A stretch of DNA of 64,000 nt from contig NC_020453.1 in the NCBI RefSeq assembly GCF_000344805.1, forward strand, positions 6,915,001-6,979,000, read 5' to 3'. The translations under genes were made by a program, and so were the position numbers. How positions within the stretch are numbered: the stretch's first letter is position 1; each line of letters starts with the position of its first letter. Positions 9,708 to 19,332 of the stretch are shown one piece after another. Source of the DNA: Bradyrhizobium oligotrophicum S58. Lineage in GTDB: Bacteria; Pseudomonadota; Alphaproteobacteria; Rhizobiales; Xanthobacteraceae. A model generated the notes under the pieces. It had not been told where the DNA came from and did no database searches. It saw only the letters and a list, made by a program, of their open reading frames with translations.

Positions 9708-10637
9708 ATGTCTGCCGCCGATCCCTCCGCATCCGCCGCGCCCGCGCGCATCTGGATCGCCAACCAGCCCTATGTGCTGTTGAGCATCACGGCGCTGTGC
9801 TGGGCCGGCAATTCGATCGTCGGACGGCTCGCCGCCGGCCACATCCCGCCGGTGACGTTGTCGTTCCTGCGCTGGTCGCTGGCGTTCCTTCTGATCCTGC
9901 CGCTGGCGTGGAAACAGCTCCGCCAGGACTGGCCGGCGATCCGCTCGCGGCTCGGCATCATGATCGCGCTGTCCGTGACCGGCATCGGCGCCTTCAACAC
10001 GCTGCAATACTGGTCGCTCGAATACACGCAGGCGCTCAACACGCTGCTGCTGCAATCGGCCGGCCCGTTGATCGTGGCCTTGTGGTCGATGCTGCTGCTT
10101 CGCGTGCACCTGACACTGGCGCAGGCGATCGGCATCGTGCTGTCGCTCGTGGGCGTGCTGCTGATCCTGACACGCGGCCACCCCACCGCGCTGGCCGACA
10201 TCAGCTTCAACAGAGGGGATCTGATCTTCCTGCTGGCGATGGCAGTGTTCGGCTTCTACTCGGTGCTGACGATCAAGCGGCCGCAGATCCACGGCCTGTC
10301 GATGGTCGCCTTCACCTTCGGCTGCGGCGCAGCCAGCCTCGTTCCGCTGCTGATCTGGGAGCTCAATGCGCGCCCGGTCATGGCATTCGACGCGCAGAAC
10401 CTGCTATCGCTGCTCTACGTCGCGATCTTTCCGTCGACCATCGCCTATCTCTGCTTCAATCGCGGCGTGCTCCTGATCGGCGCCAATCGCGCCGCGCCGT
10501 TCTTTCACGTGGTGCCGGTGTTCGGCTCGGTCATGGCCTTCGTGTTCCTCGGCGAGCAGCCGCAGATCTTCCACATCATCGGCTTTGCCATGGTGCTGGC
10601 CGGCGTGTTCGTGGCCTCGCGCAAACAGGCGACGTGA
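9708..10637 (+). CDS. EamA/DMT-family transporter (paralogue 1)
   Basis: Ten-helix drug/metabolite transporter of about 309 residues, two EamA repeats (roughly 15-145 and 160-300). I start at the ATG at 9708 (MSAADPSAS...), 12 codons inside the longest frame (ATG 9672); neither has a strong ribosome-binding site. Family hallmarks include AGNSIVGRLAAGHIPP in TM1 and NRAAPFFHVVPVFGS in the second repeat. It is clearly paralogous to the transporter at 12299-13252 (shared NQPYVLL, YTQALN, NRGDL and ILTRG segments), which suggests a duplication separated by the TauE and TetR genes. EamA proteins export amino acids, metabolites or drugs; the substrate cannot be told. Confidence 0.88.
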   Translation: MSAADPSASAAPARIWIANQPYVLLSITALCWAGNSIVGRLAAGHIPPVTLSFLRWSLAFLLILPLAWKQLRQDWPAIRSRLGIMIALSVTGIGAFNTLQYWSLEYTQALNTLLLQSAGPLIVALWSMLLLRVHLTLAQAIGIVLSLVGVLLILTRGHPTALADISFNRGDLIFLLAMAVFGFYSVLTIKRPQIHGLSMVAFTFGCGAASLVPLLIWELNARPVMAFDAQNLLSLLYVAIFPSTIAYLCFNRGVLLIGANRAAPFFHVVPVFGSVMAFVFLGEQPQIFHIIGFAMVLAGVFVASRKQAT

Positions 10638-10689
10638 GGCGGTCGCGCCAGAGCTCAAGTCTTGTTGCCCAAGTCTTATTGCCCAAGTC

Positions 10690-11472
10690 TCATCTCATCG
10701 CCTTGAGCGCCATGCAGAGTGCCATCAGCGATACGAAGCCGATCAGCATGATCCGGAGCCGCGCCGCCGACACGCGGGTGGCAAGGCGTGCGCCCAGATC
10801 GGTCCCGACTGCCAGCCCGACGATCACGACGGCCAAGATTGGCCAGGACGGCAAGGCGTCGTGATCCCAATAGACCCACGCCGCCGGAATCGTCGTGGGC
10901 ACCAGCGTCAGTGCCAGACTGATCATCTGGGCACGATGCTGCGCCATGCCGAGCACCGCACTCAAGCCGACCACGGTGGCAAGTCCGCCGCCGATCCCGA
11001 GAAAGCCGGACGACACGCCGGCCGCGCAGCCCACCAGCAGCAGCGCAGCCCCCGGCGGGTCAGCAGCGCTCTTCGCGGCCTCGCTGCGATCCTTGCCGGA
11101 TGACCGCCGCAGCAGCAGCGCGTCGAGCAGCAGCAGATAGACCACGTAGGCCCATTGCAGGACCGACGCGGCAGCCCAATTGGCGATGAGTGCGCCGACT
11201 GCGCCGCCGACCACGAATCCGAGCCCCAGCCAAAGCAGCAAGGGCAGCGGCACCCGGCTGCCGCCATCCCAATAGCGCTTGATTCCGGTCGCGCTGGTCG
11301 GCGGGATCTGCGCGATCAGCGAGAGTCCCTGCGCGACGTGCTGCTCGGCCCCGAGCAGCAGCACTCCGAAGACGACCAGGCCACCGCCGGGCGTGACTCC
11401 GAGCAGCCCCGAGGTAAAGCCGCCGACCAGGCCCGTGGCGAGACCGCCCATGAGATCAACGGCATTCATCAC
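10690..11472 (-). CDS. TauE/SafE-family permease (sulfite/organosulfur exporter-like)
   Basis: Integral membrane protein of 260 residues with about eight hydrophobic segments and two internal repeats (GLVGGFTSGLLGVTPGGGLV and GVSSGFLGIGGGLATV), the pattern of TauE/SafE permeases. These typically move small organic or sulfur anions across the inner membrane. It lies 39 bases after the TetR gene on the same strand, so the two probably form an operon. The 3' end faces the upstream EamA gene (convergent, 52-base gap). Family secure, substrate unknown. Confidence 0.88.
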   Translation of the reverse strand: MMNAVDLMGGLATGLVGGFTSGLLGVTPGGGLVVFGVLLLGAEQHVAQGLSLIAQIPPTSATGIKRYWDGGSRVPLPLLLWLGLGFVVGGAVGALIANWAAASVLQWAYVVYLLLLDALLLRRSSGKDRSEAAKSAADPPGAALLLVGCAAGVSSGFLGIGGGLATVVGLSAVLGMAQHRAQMISLALTLVPTTIPAAWVYWDHDALPSWPILAVVIVGLAVGTDLGARLATRVSAARLRIMLIGFVSLMALCMALKAMR

Positions 11473-11511
11473 CTTGACCTTCTCATTCCCGTTCGACGCA
11501 GTGATTGAACG

Positions 11512-12117
11512 TCATCGTCTCGTCGCAAGACCCGACAGCAGCGCCTCGAACGCCGCCATCGCTTCGGACGTCGAGAACGGCTCGCCCCATAGCCGTTGCA
11601 GCACGAAACCCTGGAACATCGCGACCATCGTGCGGGCCATGCTGCGCGGGTTGATGGCGCGGTCGATCACGCCGGACCGCTGGCCGCCCTGCAGGAGTTC
11701 GGCGATCAGGGCGATCGGCCGGCGCACGCCCTCGGTCACCTGCACGCGGATGGCATCGTCGCGCAGGGCTTCGGCCCAGAGCTGCAGCGCAATGCGCCGG
11801 CTGCGCAGGCCATCTTCCTTCTGCATATCGGCCAGCGCGGCCCTGGCGATGGCGCGCAATCCGTCCAGGGGATCCGAACTGTCGCGCGCGGCCGTCAGAA
11901 GCGCCGCATCACGAGCGTGGCGCTGTTCACCGATCGCCTGAATCAGCTCATCCTTCCCCGCAAAATGTCCGTAGATGCAACCCGCGCTGAGACCGGATTC
12001 CGCGATCACGTCAGCGATCGTGGTCTGGTGAAATCCCTGTCGCGCGAAACAGGCCGCGGCGGCTGCGAGTATCTCGTCGCGACGTGCCGCCATCGTTTCC
12101 GGCCTCAACTTCGGCAT
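11512..12117 (-). CDS. TetR-family transcriptional regulator
   Basis: About 201 residues from the ATG at 12117 (MPKLRPETMAARRDEILAAA); longer frames run across the operator and are unlikely. The helix-turn-helix domain occupies about residues 10-60 (FARQGFHQTTIADVIAESGL, then SAGCIYGHFAGKDEL) and is followed by a helical ligand-binding domain. A perfect 24-bp palindrome at 12196-12219 lies between this gene and the divergent EamA gene, so this repressor probably controls itself, the downstream TauE gene and the EamA exporter. The ligand is unknown. Confidence 0.92.
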   Translation of the reverse strand: MPKLRPETMAARRDEILAAAAACFARQGFHQTTIADVIAESGLSAGCIYGHFAGKDELIQAIGEQRHARDAALLTAARDSSDPLDGLRAIARAALADMQKEDGLRSRRIALQLWAEALRDDAIRVQVTEGVRRPIALIAELLQGGQRSGVIDRAINPRSMARTMVAMFQGFVLQRLWGEPFSTSEAMAAFEALLSGLATRR

Positions 12118-12195
12118 GCGCAATCTTCTCCCGACGTGGGCCATCGACGCGTCCGCCCTTCGGCCCCGTGCCAGCCGAGGATCACGGCCGAAGCA

Positions 12196-12219
12196 TACAA
12201 AACGAATATTCGTTTTGTA
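12196..12219. promoter_or_regulatory. Perfect 24-bp palindrome, probable TetR operator
   Basis: The half-site TACAAAACGAAT is followed directly by its exact reverse complement. It lies 79 bases upstream of the TetR start and 80 bases upstream of the proposed EamA start, in the divergent promoter region. Size and symmetry fit a TetR-dimer operator. Binding is inferred from position. Confidence 0.75.
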
Positions 12220-12298
12220 AAGAGGGGGATCGAGTTTTCGGCATGGCGGCATTCCATTGGGCGCTCTTGTCCTGCCCTCGCTGCGGGCCCAACGTCCG

Positions 12299-13252
12299 GT
12301 GAACATCAGAAGCCCTGAGTCCTTGTCCTCCCCACGTCATCCCATCTCGCCGCTGGCCTGGCTCAACAACCAGCCCTATGTGCTGCTCACGCTGGCTTCA
12401 CTGTTCTGGGCCGGCAATATCGTGCTCGCGCGCTACGTCGCCGGGCATGTGCCGCCGCTGACGCTGTCGTGCATCCGCTGGATCGGAACCTTCCTGATGC
12501 TGTGGCCGTTCGCACGCACGCACCTGGCGCGCGACTGGCGGACGCTGCTCGCGCATTGGCCGCTTCTGCTGCTGCTGGCGCTGACCGGATTCGCGATCAA
12601 CAACGCGCTGTCCTATTGGGCCATGCAATACACCCAGGCGCTCAACGGGCTGCTGATTCAATCGTCGACGCCATTGTTCGTGGCGCTGTGGTCACTGTTG
12701 CTGTTCGGCGTACGGCTGAGCTTGGCCCAGTTCGCAGGCATCGCCATGTCGCTGAGCGGCGTGCTGGTGATCCTGACGCGCGGCGATCTCGGCGCGCTCG
12801 CCGGCATCCAGTTCAACCGCGGCGACCTGATGTTCGCCGGCGCATTGCTGGTGTTCGGCCTCTACTCCGCCGCCATGACGCGGCGGCCGGCGGTGCATCA
12901 GCTGTCGCTGATCTCGGCCTGCACGGCGCTTGGTGCCGTACTGCTGCTGCCGCTGGCGGTCTGGGAATATTCGTCCGGGTTCGTGCTCGCGCCCGATTTG
13001 CTGTCGATCGCGACGCTCGGCTACGTCATCGTGTTCGCCTCGACGCTGGCCTATTTGTTCTTCAACCGCGGCATCAGCCTGATCGGCCCGAACCGTGCCG
13101 CACCGTTCCTGCACCTCGTGCCGTTGTTCGGCTCGGTACTGGCGATCCTGCTGCTGGGCGAGGAGCTCAGGCTGTTTCACCTCTTGGGCTATGCCCTGGT
13201 CATTGCCGGCGTGATCATCGCCTCTCGCACCGGCGGCGCAAAGATGGCCTGA
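12299..13252 (+). CDS. EamA/DMT-family transporter (paralogue 2)
   Basis: Inner-membrane transporter of about 317 residues with ten predicted helices and two EamA repeats. I propose the GTG at 12299 (VNIRSPESLSS); a TTG at 12257 is the longest option and another TTG at 12323 is possible. It is the divergent neighbour of the TetR gene and its promoter region contains the 24-bp palindrome, so it is the probable main target. Strong similarity to the transporter at 9708-10637 is visible along the whole length (NQPYVLL, WAGN, YTQALNxLLxQS, FNRGxLI). Likely an efflux carrier induced by its substrate; substrate unknown. Confidence 0.88.
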   Translation: MNIRSPESLSSPRHPISPLAWLNNQPYVLLTLASLFWAGNIVLARYVAGHVPPLTLSCIRWIGTFLMLWPFARTHLARDWRTLLAHWPLLLLLALTGFAINNALSYWAMQYTQALNGLLIQSSTPLFVALWSLLLFGVRLSLAQFAGIAMSLSGVLVILTRGDLGALAGIQFNRGDLMFAGALLVFGLYSAAMTRRPAVHQLSLISACTALGAVLLLPLAVWEYSSGFVLAPDLLSIATLGYVIVFASTLAYLFFNRGISLIGPNRAAPFLHLVPLFGSVLAILLLGEELRLFHLLGYALVIAGVIIASRTGGAKMA

Positions 13253-13277
13253 GCGCAGGCCCCTTGCAAATGCATGT

Positions 13278-14963
13278 CTAGGCGGTCCGCACCTTCGCCA
13301 TGAAGCCCTCGACGGCCCGCTGCAGCAGGCCCGACTGGCTGTCGAGCTCACGCGCGCTCGACAGCACCTCGGAGGCAGCCGTGCCGGTGGCCTCCGCCGC
13401 CTTGGTGACGCCACCGATATGGGCGCTGATCTCGTTGGACCCTGCGGCGACGGACTGGATGTTGCGGGCGATCTCGCGCGTCGCGTCGCCCTGCTGCGCG
13501 ATCGAAGTCGAGATCGAGTTGGTGATCTCGCTCATCTGCGCGATGGTCTGGGTGATGCCGCTGATGGCCGCGACCGCATCCTGGGTCGAGGTCTGCATCG
13601 CCGCGACCTGCGCCGAAATCTCCTCGGTCGCCTTCGCCGTCTGGTTGGCGAGCGCCTTCACTTCCGAGGCGACGACGGCGAACCCCCTGCCCGATTCGCC
13701 CGCGCGGGCGGCTTCGATTGTCGCATTCAGCGCCAGCAGGTTGGTCTGCGCCGCGATCGAATGGATCAGCTTGACGACCTCTCCGATCTTCTCGGCGCCG
13801 GTCGACAGCACCTGGACGGTGGCGTTGGTGCGCTCGGCGTCGCCGACGGCCTTGCTCGCGATCTCGCTCGAACGGGCGACCTGACGGGAGATCTCATTGA
13901 CCGAGCTCGACAGCTCCTCGGCCGCGGCGGCGACCGTGCCGACATTGTCGTTCGCGCTCTGCGTGGCGGCGCTGACCGTGGAGGCGCGCGAGCTGGCATC
14001 GCTTGCGGTCGACGTCATTGACTGCGCAGTGTTCTGCATGCCCTCGGCCGCCGACGCCACCGAGCGCACGATGCCGTTGACGCTGCGCTCGAAGTCGGCC
14101 GCGAGATGCTCCATGGCCGTACGCCGCTCCGCCGCCGTGCGCTGCTGAGTGGCGGCCTCCGCCTGCTCGAGCTCGCGCATCCGCAGCGCGTTGTCCTTGA
14201 AGATCTGGACGGTCGCGGCCATCGCGCCGATTTCGTCGCCGCGACCGAGGCCGGGAATCTCGCCATCGAGCCGGCCGTCGGCCAACTCGCGCATGCGCCC
14301 GCCCAGTTGATCCAGCGGGCCGCTGATGCTGCGGCCGATCATCCAGGCGATGCCGCCGGCGACCACCGCAATACCGAGGATCGACAGGCCGAGCAGCCAT
14401 TTCAGCGGCCGCAGCTTGGTATCGATGTCGTCGATATAGCTGCCGGTGCCGAGATACATGTTGAAGCCGGGGACGGCGACCGCGTAGCTGATCTTGCGGC
14501 TGAGCACTTCCTGCCCAGGCCGGACGAATTCATACGTCAGCAGGATCTCGCCCTTCGCCTTGACACCATCCATCAGCTCCTGGGACAGCTTGCGGCCGTT
14601 GGTCAGCACATCCATCCGGTTGGCACCGATCTGCTTGGGATCGGGTGCCAGAACGGTGATGCCTTCGTAGTTGGTGCCGAAAAGATAGCCGGTGCCGTTG
14701 TCATAGGTCATGGAATTACCGCGACGGCTCAACTCGGCCAGTGCGGCCTCCTTGGTCATCTTGCCGGCTTCGACATCCTTCCAGAGACCTGCGGCCATGT
14801 TGCGCGCCGTTTCGACGATGGCCTTGGCCTGATCGATCCGCGCGTTCAGCATTTCGCGCTCCATCAGGTAGCTCGCGAGCGTACCGGCCGCACCAAGTCC
14901 GAGCAGCGCGACACCGACCACGATGGCGAGCTTGGGGGCGATCTTCAGGTTATTCAGCAGCAC
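13278..14963 (-). CDS. Methyl-accepting chemotaxis protein with Cache sensor
   Basis: Transmembrane chemoreceptor of 561 residues. A first membrane span at about 12-32 is followed by a periplasmic single-Cache (sCache_2-like) domain (roughly 40-185, with [21 protein letters not shown] and [12 protein letters not shown]). The second span ([20 protein letters not shown], near 190-210), a HAMP region, and a signalling domain with the highly conserved hairpin tip ([20 protein letters not shown]) follow. There is no obvious C-terminal CheR-binding pentapeptide. No che genes lie nearby, so it is an orphan receptor. sCache_2 receptors often sense small organic acids, but the ligand here is unknown. 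Confidence 0.95.
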   Translation of the reverse strand: MLLNNLKIAPKLAIVVGVALLGLGAAGTLASYLMEREMLNARIDQAKAIVETARNMAAGLWKDVEAGKMTKEAALAELSRRGNSMTYDNGTGYLFGTNYEGITVLAPDPKQIGANRMDVLTNGRKLSQELMDGVKAKGEILLTYEFVRPGQEVLSRKISYAVAVPGFNMYLGTGSYIDDIDTKLRPLKWLLGLSILGIAVVAGGIAWMIGRSISGPLDQLGGRMRELADGRLDGEIPGLGRGDEIGAMAATVQIFKDNALRMRELEQAEAATQQRTAAERRTAMEHLAADFERSVNGIVRSVASAAEGMQNTAQSMTSTASDASSRASTVSAATQSANDNVGTVAAAAEELSSSVNEISRQVARSSEIASKAVGDAERTNATVQVLSTGAEKIGEVVKLIHSIAAQTNLLALNATIEAARAGESGRGFAVVASEVKALANQTAKATEEISAQVAAMQTSTQDAVAAISGITQTIAQMSEITNSISTSIAQQGDATREIARNIQSVAAGSNEISAHIGGVTKAAEATGTAASEVLSSARELDSQSGLLQRAVEGFMAKVRTA

Positions 14964-15071
14964 GCGACAACTCCACCTGATCGACGCATCGATCTTTCAA
15001 GGTAAACTGCCGATGAATCCATCACCCGATGGTTAGGGTTCCGTTGCGAAAAAGATCCGTAGAACTTCGGA

Positions 15072-16928
15072 TCAGCTCGGAACGGCGGCTTCCCTCGCAG
15101 GAGACGGCGACGACACCGGCCGCAACGGAGCAAACTCCTCGGCCGTCAAGGTCTCCTTTGCAATCAGCAGCGCGACACCCTGCTCCAGATCCTGGTGATG
15201 GCCGTCGAGGATCGCACGCGCGCGTGCGCCGCCTTCGGCGATCAGTTCGCGCACGGCGAGGTCGATCTCGCGGCCGGTCTGTTCGGCCGCCGACACGATC
15301 TGATCCTGCGACTGCAGGAACGAGACCTGCGGCCGCGGCGCGTAGGTCCGCTGGCCGACCGTCGCGTCCATGCCGTACTTCGTGACCATCTCGATCGCGA
15401 TCTCGGTCGCGCGCTGCAGGTCGTCGGCGGCGCCGGTCGAGACGTCGCCATCGAAGATCAACTGCTCCGACGCGCGCCCGCCCATCAGCACCGCGATGCG
15501 GTTCTTCAATTCGCTGACCGCGAGCAGGAAGCGGTCCTCGGTCGGGCGCTGCATCGTGTAGCCGAGCGCACCCACGCCGCGCGGAATGATCGACACCTTC
15601 TGCACCGGATCGACGCCGGCGAGATTGGCGGCGACCAGCGCGTGTCCCATCTCGTGATAGGCGACACGCCGCCGCTCGGCGGGACTGAGCACGCGGCTCT
15701 TCTTCTCGAGGCCCGCGACGAGGCGCTCGATCGCGACGGTGAAATCGTCGAAGGTCACGTCGTGACCCCTGCGGCGCGTGGCCGCGATCGCGGCCTCGTT
15801 GATGAGGTTGGCGAGATCGGCGCCGGTGAAGCCGGCCGTCAGCGCCGCGACCTTGTCGAGGTCGACGCTGTCGGCCATCGTGATCTTCTTGACGTGCACC
15901 TTCAGGATCGCGAGCCGTCCGCCCTTGTCGGGGCGATCGACCAGCACCTGTCGATCGAAGCGGCCGGCACGCAGCAGCGCCGGATCGAGAATTTCGGGCC
16001 GGTTGGTGGCAGCGAGCAGGATGACGCCCGAGCTCGGATCGAAGCCGTCGAGCTCGGCGAGCAGCTGATTGAGCGTCTGCTCCTTTTCATCATAGCCGCC
16101 GAGCGGACCGCCGGCGGTACGACTGCGGCCGAGCGCGTCGAGTTCGTCGATGAAGATGATGCAGGGCGCGGCCTTGCGGGCCTGCTCGAACAGATCGCGC
16201 ACCCGCGCGGCGCCGACACCGACGAACATCTCGACGAATTCGGACCCCGAGATCGAGAAGAAGGCGACGCCGGCTTCACCTGCAACGGCGCGCGCCAGCA
16301 AGGTTTTTCCCGTGCCCGGCGGTCCGACGAGCAGAATGCCTTTCGGCACGTGCGCGCCGAGGCGGCCATAGCTCTTGGGATCCTTGAGGAACTGCACGAC
16401 CTCCTGCAGTTCGAACTTGGCCTCGTCGACGCCGGCAACGTCGGCGAACGTCACCTTGGTGTCGGTCTCGACATAGACCTTGGCGCGCGACTTGCCGATC
16501 GACATCAGCCCGCCAAAGCCCTGGCGGTCCATCACCTTGCGACCGAGAAACACCCAGATCAGATAGAACATCAGTGCCGGCACGACCCAGGACAGCAGCG
16601 TCTGGAGCACGCCGCCCGCGGGCACGCCGGTCACGGTGACCCCCTTCGTCGCCAGTTTCTCGGCGAGCGGCGCGTCCACCCGCGCGGTGATGAAGGAGGT
16701 CTTGCCGTCCGGCTGCTTGTCCTTGAACTTGCCCTGGATGGTGTCCTGGCTGACCGACACCTCAGCGATCTTGCCCTGCTCGATGAGCTGCTCGAACTGG
16801 CTGTACGGAATTGTCTCGACCGTGTTGTAGGTCGTCAGCAGCCATTGCAGCAGCAGCATGCCGACGCCGGCAAGGAAGATGTAGCCGACGGCGATCGCCT
16901 GCTTGCGGGTGTTCGGGTCGGATTCCAT
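15072..16928 (-). CDS. ftsH: FtsH-type ATP-dependent zinc metalloprotease
   Basis: Membrane-bound AAA+ protease of about 618 residues, starting at the ATG at 16928 ([18 protein letters not shown]); the longer frame adds 27 unlikely residues. Two membrane spans (about 13-33 and 108-128) flank a periplasmic domain. Walker A GPPGTGKT is at 202-209, Walker [11 protein letters not shown] near 258-265, and the zinc site HEMGH at 425-429. The segment after the SRH region reads [13 protein letters not shown], which differs from the RQVVVPNPDVVGRE usual in housekeeping alphaproteobacterial FtsH. This may therefore be an accessory paralogue; whether another ftsH exists cannot be seen here. It stands alone, 211 bases after the binding-protein gene. 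Confidence 0.93.
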   Translation of the reverse strand: MESDPNTRKQAIAVGYIFLAGVGMLLLQWLLTTYNTVETIPYSQFEQLIEQGKIAEVSVSQDTIQGKFKDKQPDGKTSFITARVDAPLAEKLATKGVTVTGVPAGGVLQTLLSWVVPALMFYLIWVFLGRKVMDRQGFGGLMSIGKSRAKVYVETDTKVTFADVAGVDEAKFELQEVVQFLKDPKSYGRLGAHVPKGILLVGPPGTGKTLLARAVAGEAGVAFFSISGSEFVEMFVGVGAARVRDLFEQARKAAPCIIFIDELDALGRSRTAGGPLGGYDEKEQTLNQLLAELDGFDPSSGVILLAATNRPEILDPALLRAGRFDRQVLVDRPDKGGRLAILKVHVKKITMADSVDLDKVAALTAGFTGADLANLINEAAIAATRRRGHDVTFDDFTVAIERLVAGLEKKSRVLSPAERRRVAYHEMGHALVAANLAGVDPVQKVSIIPRGVGALGYTMQRPTEDRFLLAVSELKNRIAVLMGGRASEQLIFDGDVSTGAADDLQRATEIAIEMVTKYGMDATVGQRTYAPRPQVSFLQSQDQIVSAAEQTGREIDLAVRELIAEGGARARAILDGHHQDLEQGVALLIAKETLTAEEFAPLRPVSSPSPAREAAVPS

Positions 16929-17139
16929 GTCGGCACTCTCGTGTGGCAGCGCCCCCGCACCTCGATCGCGTCCGACCGAGGTCGCGGGAACTCCGGTCGC
17001 GTTTAGCAAGTGGGCCGCTGAAGCGCTTGTCCTGGATCAAGTCCGGCTGACCGGGTTCGACGGGCCCTCGACCGGGTCGAACGCCGCTCGCGGCCGCGAG
17101 CGGCGACGTGCCGACGATGTGCCGCTCGCGAGGCACGCA

Positions 17140-18723
17140 TCATTCCAGATCGATCGGCTGGTAGGATCCCGACTTGTCGAGCTGGGTGCCCCAGACCTTA
17201 TGCAGCGCCTGATGATCGCCGCGGCTCAGGCTGAGCGAGGCGCCGAGCCCCATGTCGAGCTTGCGCGTGCTCTCCAGCGTCTCCACCAGCCGTTCGGTGT
17301 CGAGCTGCGGCCCGCAGCGCTTCAGCGCGTCGATCAGCAGGTTGGCCGCAATGAAGCCCTCGAGCGAGATGTAGTCCGGAACCTCGCCAGGAGACGACTC
17401 CGCCAGCGCCGCCTTGAATTCAAGCACGGTGCTCGAATAGCCCGATACGGCCGGCACCGCCTGCGTCACGATGACGTTCTCGGTGAAGCGCGGCCCCAGC
17501 AACGACAATTCCTGCGCCAGCGCGGTGGCGCCGACGATCGACATGTTGGTGTAGATCATGCCTGGAAACAGGTCGCGCGTCTTCTCGATGAACTTCGCCG
17601 CCGGCCGCGTCGTCCCGACCATCACGATCGCCTTGATCGGCACCTTCTGCGCCTTCAATTGGGCAACCGCCTCGTCCATGTCGATCGAGTTGCGCGTATA
17701 GACCAGACGCAAGATTGCTTTGTCGTTGAGACCGGCCGCGCGATAGGCCTTGGCAACGCCGGCGAAGCCCTGCTCGCCGAGATCATCGTTCTGTCCGAAC
17801 ACCGCAATCTGGTTCGGCTTGATCTTGCGCATCTTCAGAAGATAACGCACAGCGGCGTCGGCCTCCTCGACGAAGCTCGGCCGATAGTTGAAGACGTAGC
17901 GATCCGGCGGATCATGTCGCACCACGGTGCCGCCGGTGAACGGCGCGAAGAACAGCACGCGCCGCTCGAGCGCGAACGGCACGGCCACGGCGGCGGTCGG
18001 TGTGCCGAGATTGCCGACGAAGCCGAATACCTGCTCCTTGTCCCATAATAGCTTCATCGCGTCCGGCGTCCGCGACGGCTCGAAGCCGTCGTCGGCGGCG
18101 ATCAGCTTGAGCATACGGCCACTGATGCCGCCAGCAGCATTCGCGCGCGCGAACGCCACCTCGATGCCGCGCTTGTAGCTCTGCCCGTTCTCCTTGGCGC
18201 TCCCCGTGTACGGAATGACCATGCCGAAACGGATTTCCTGATCGGTCACCCCGCGCACAGTACCGGACCCTGCCGGCCGTATGGTGCCGGTGGCAGCGGG
18301 CGCCGCGGGCGCGACGCCCGTCGCCGCGGCCGGCGTGGGCGTGTTGACGCTGCGCTCGAGGTCGGTAAGCTGCCGCTCGACCAGCCGGCAATCTGCCCGT
18401 CCGCCGTTGACCGCGGCCCGGCCCTCGACGATGTTGCGCTCGAAGTCCCGCGCAAGCTCATTTCGCTCGTTCGGATTAGCTGAGGCCTCGCGGATCGCGT
18501 CCTGAAACTTGTTGAGAATCACCTGCACGCGCCGAACCGGGATGCTGGTGCAAGCCTGCGATGAGCCGACGATCGGACCCACGCGCCCGGCCAGTTCGCG
18601 GACCAGGCTCACATTGTCGGCGGATGCGGCCGCGCTGACGCTTCCGGCCAGCATGACGGCGGACAGGACCGCCGAGCGATGCGAACGCCACGTGAGACAC
18701 GAGGCGGATGACGAATGTTGCAT
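17140..18723 (-). CDS. Periplasmic ABC substrate-binding protein, LivK/amide type, with N-terminal extension
   Basis: Secreted protein of 527 residues. A signal peptide (about 1-35, ending SVSAAASA) is followed by an unusual roughly 110-residue helical region with two cysteines (SSQACTSIPVRRVQVI and GRADCRLVERQL). A Pro/Ala linker leads to the periplasmic-binding fold (from about residue 150: IRFGMVIPYTGSAKENGQSY). The fold is that of branched-chain amino-acid/amide/urea receptors (Peripla_BP_6). No permease or ATPase gene adjoins it, so it is an orphan receptor that must share a transporter or act in sensing. The extra N-terminal domain is not a standard part of LivK. Confidence 0.87.
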   Translation of the reverse strand: MQHSSSASCLTWRSHRSAVLSAVMLAGSVSAAASADNVSLVRELAGRVGPIVGSSQACTSIPVRRVQVILNKFQDAIREASANPNERNELARDFERNIVEGRAAVNGGRADCRLVERQLTDLERSVNTPTPAAATGVAPAAPAATGTIRPAGSGTVRGVTDQEIRFGMVIPYTGSAKENGQSYKRGIEVAFARANAAGGISGRMLKLIAADDGFEPSRTPDAMKLLWDKEQVFGFVGNLGTPTAAVAVPFALERRVLFFAPFTGGTVVRHDPPDRYVFNYRPSFVEEADAAVRYLLKMRKIKPNQIAVFGQNDDLGEQGFAGVAKAYRAAGLNDKAILRLVYTRNSIDMDEAVAQLKAQKVPIKAIVMVGTTRPAAKFIEKTRDLFPGMIYTNMSIVGATALAQELSLLGPRFTENVIVTQAVPAVSGYSSTVLEFKAALAESSPGEVPDYISLEGFIAANLLIDALKRCGPQLDTERLVETLESTRKLDMGLGASLSLSRGDHQALHKVWGTQLDKSGSYQPIDLE

Positions 18724-19332
18724 CGGTTAGACTGAGACCTCCGTTCCTGTTCGCCGATCGACGCGCGCAGACCGGACGCAAGCATGAGGCCGGCCGAGAC
18801 GACCCGGCGGTGCGGTGATTCGGATATCGTCACGACGATCTGGAGTGCTTGAAACATCGGGACAGAATCATCTTCGCGTTCACGACGATCGTTATCGTGC
18901 GGTCATTTCGTTCAGCCGCCTGACCGTCGAAAACATGATGTCCCGAGTTCTGCAGTCTCTACTTGCCGAACGCCATCAATCGCTACCTGCGTCCGCGTCT
19001 GAGGCAAAGACACGGCACTCGCGGCATCTACGACGGCTTTTGGTTCAGATGAGGGCAGACCAAATGCAATCGGGTCACAGCTGCGCCGATACGGATTGAT
19101 AGTACCAGAATCTGAAACTCCGGACATCGCCGTCGACTGATCTCAAGTTGAGACGACATCAGGATGATGCGTAGGACGGGACATGCGGCGCCATCCGAAG
19201 AATTCAGCGATTCGCTGACGTCACAACACTCGAGCAGTCGCGCGCTGTCATCCTGAGCCGTCAAGACGCCGGCGCAAAGCAGGTTCGCCTTGACGGCCGG
19301 CCGCCAAAATGACGACGGCTGAAGCAGCAGGA
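18724..19332. other. 609-base intergenic region without a convincing gene
   Basis: Lies between the starts of the binding-protein gene and the end of the DUF4139 gene, both minus. Short frames exist (for example plus strand 18815-19099) but lack a ribosome-binding site, recognisable domains or typical composition. The region probably holds the promoter of the binding-protein gene. GC appears lower than in the flanking genes. No strong hairpin or repeat was recognised. Confidence 0.45.

Noticed and set aside
18815..19099. A 94-residue plus-strand frame in the 609-base gap
   Set aside because: No ribosome-binding site, no domain, unusual composition.
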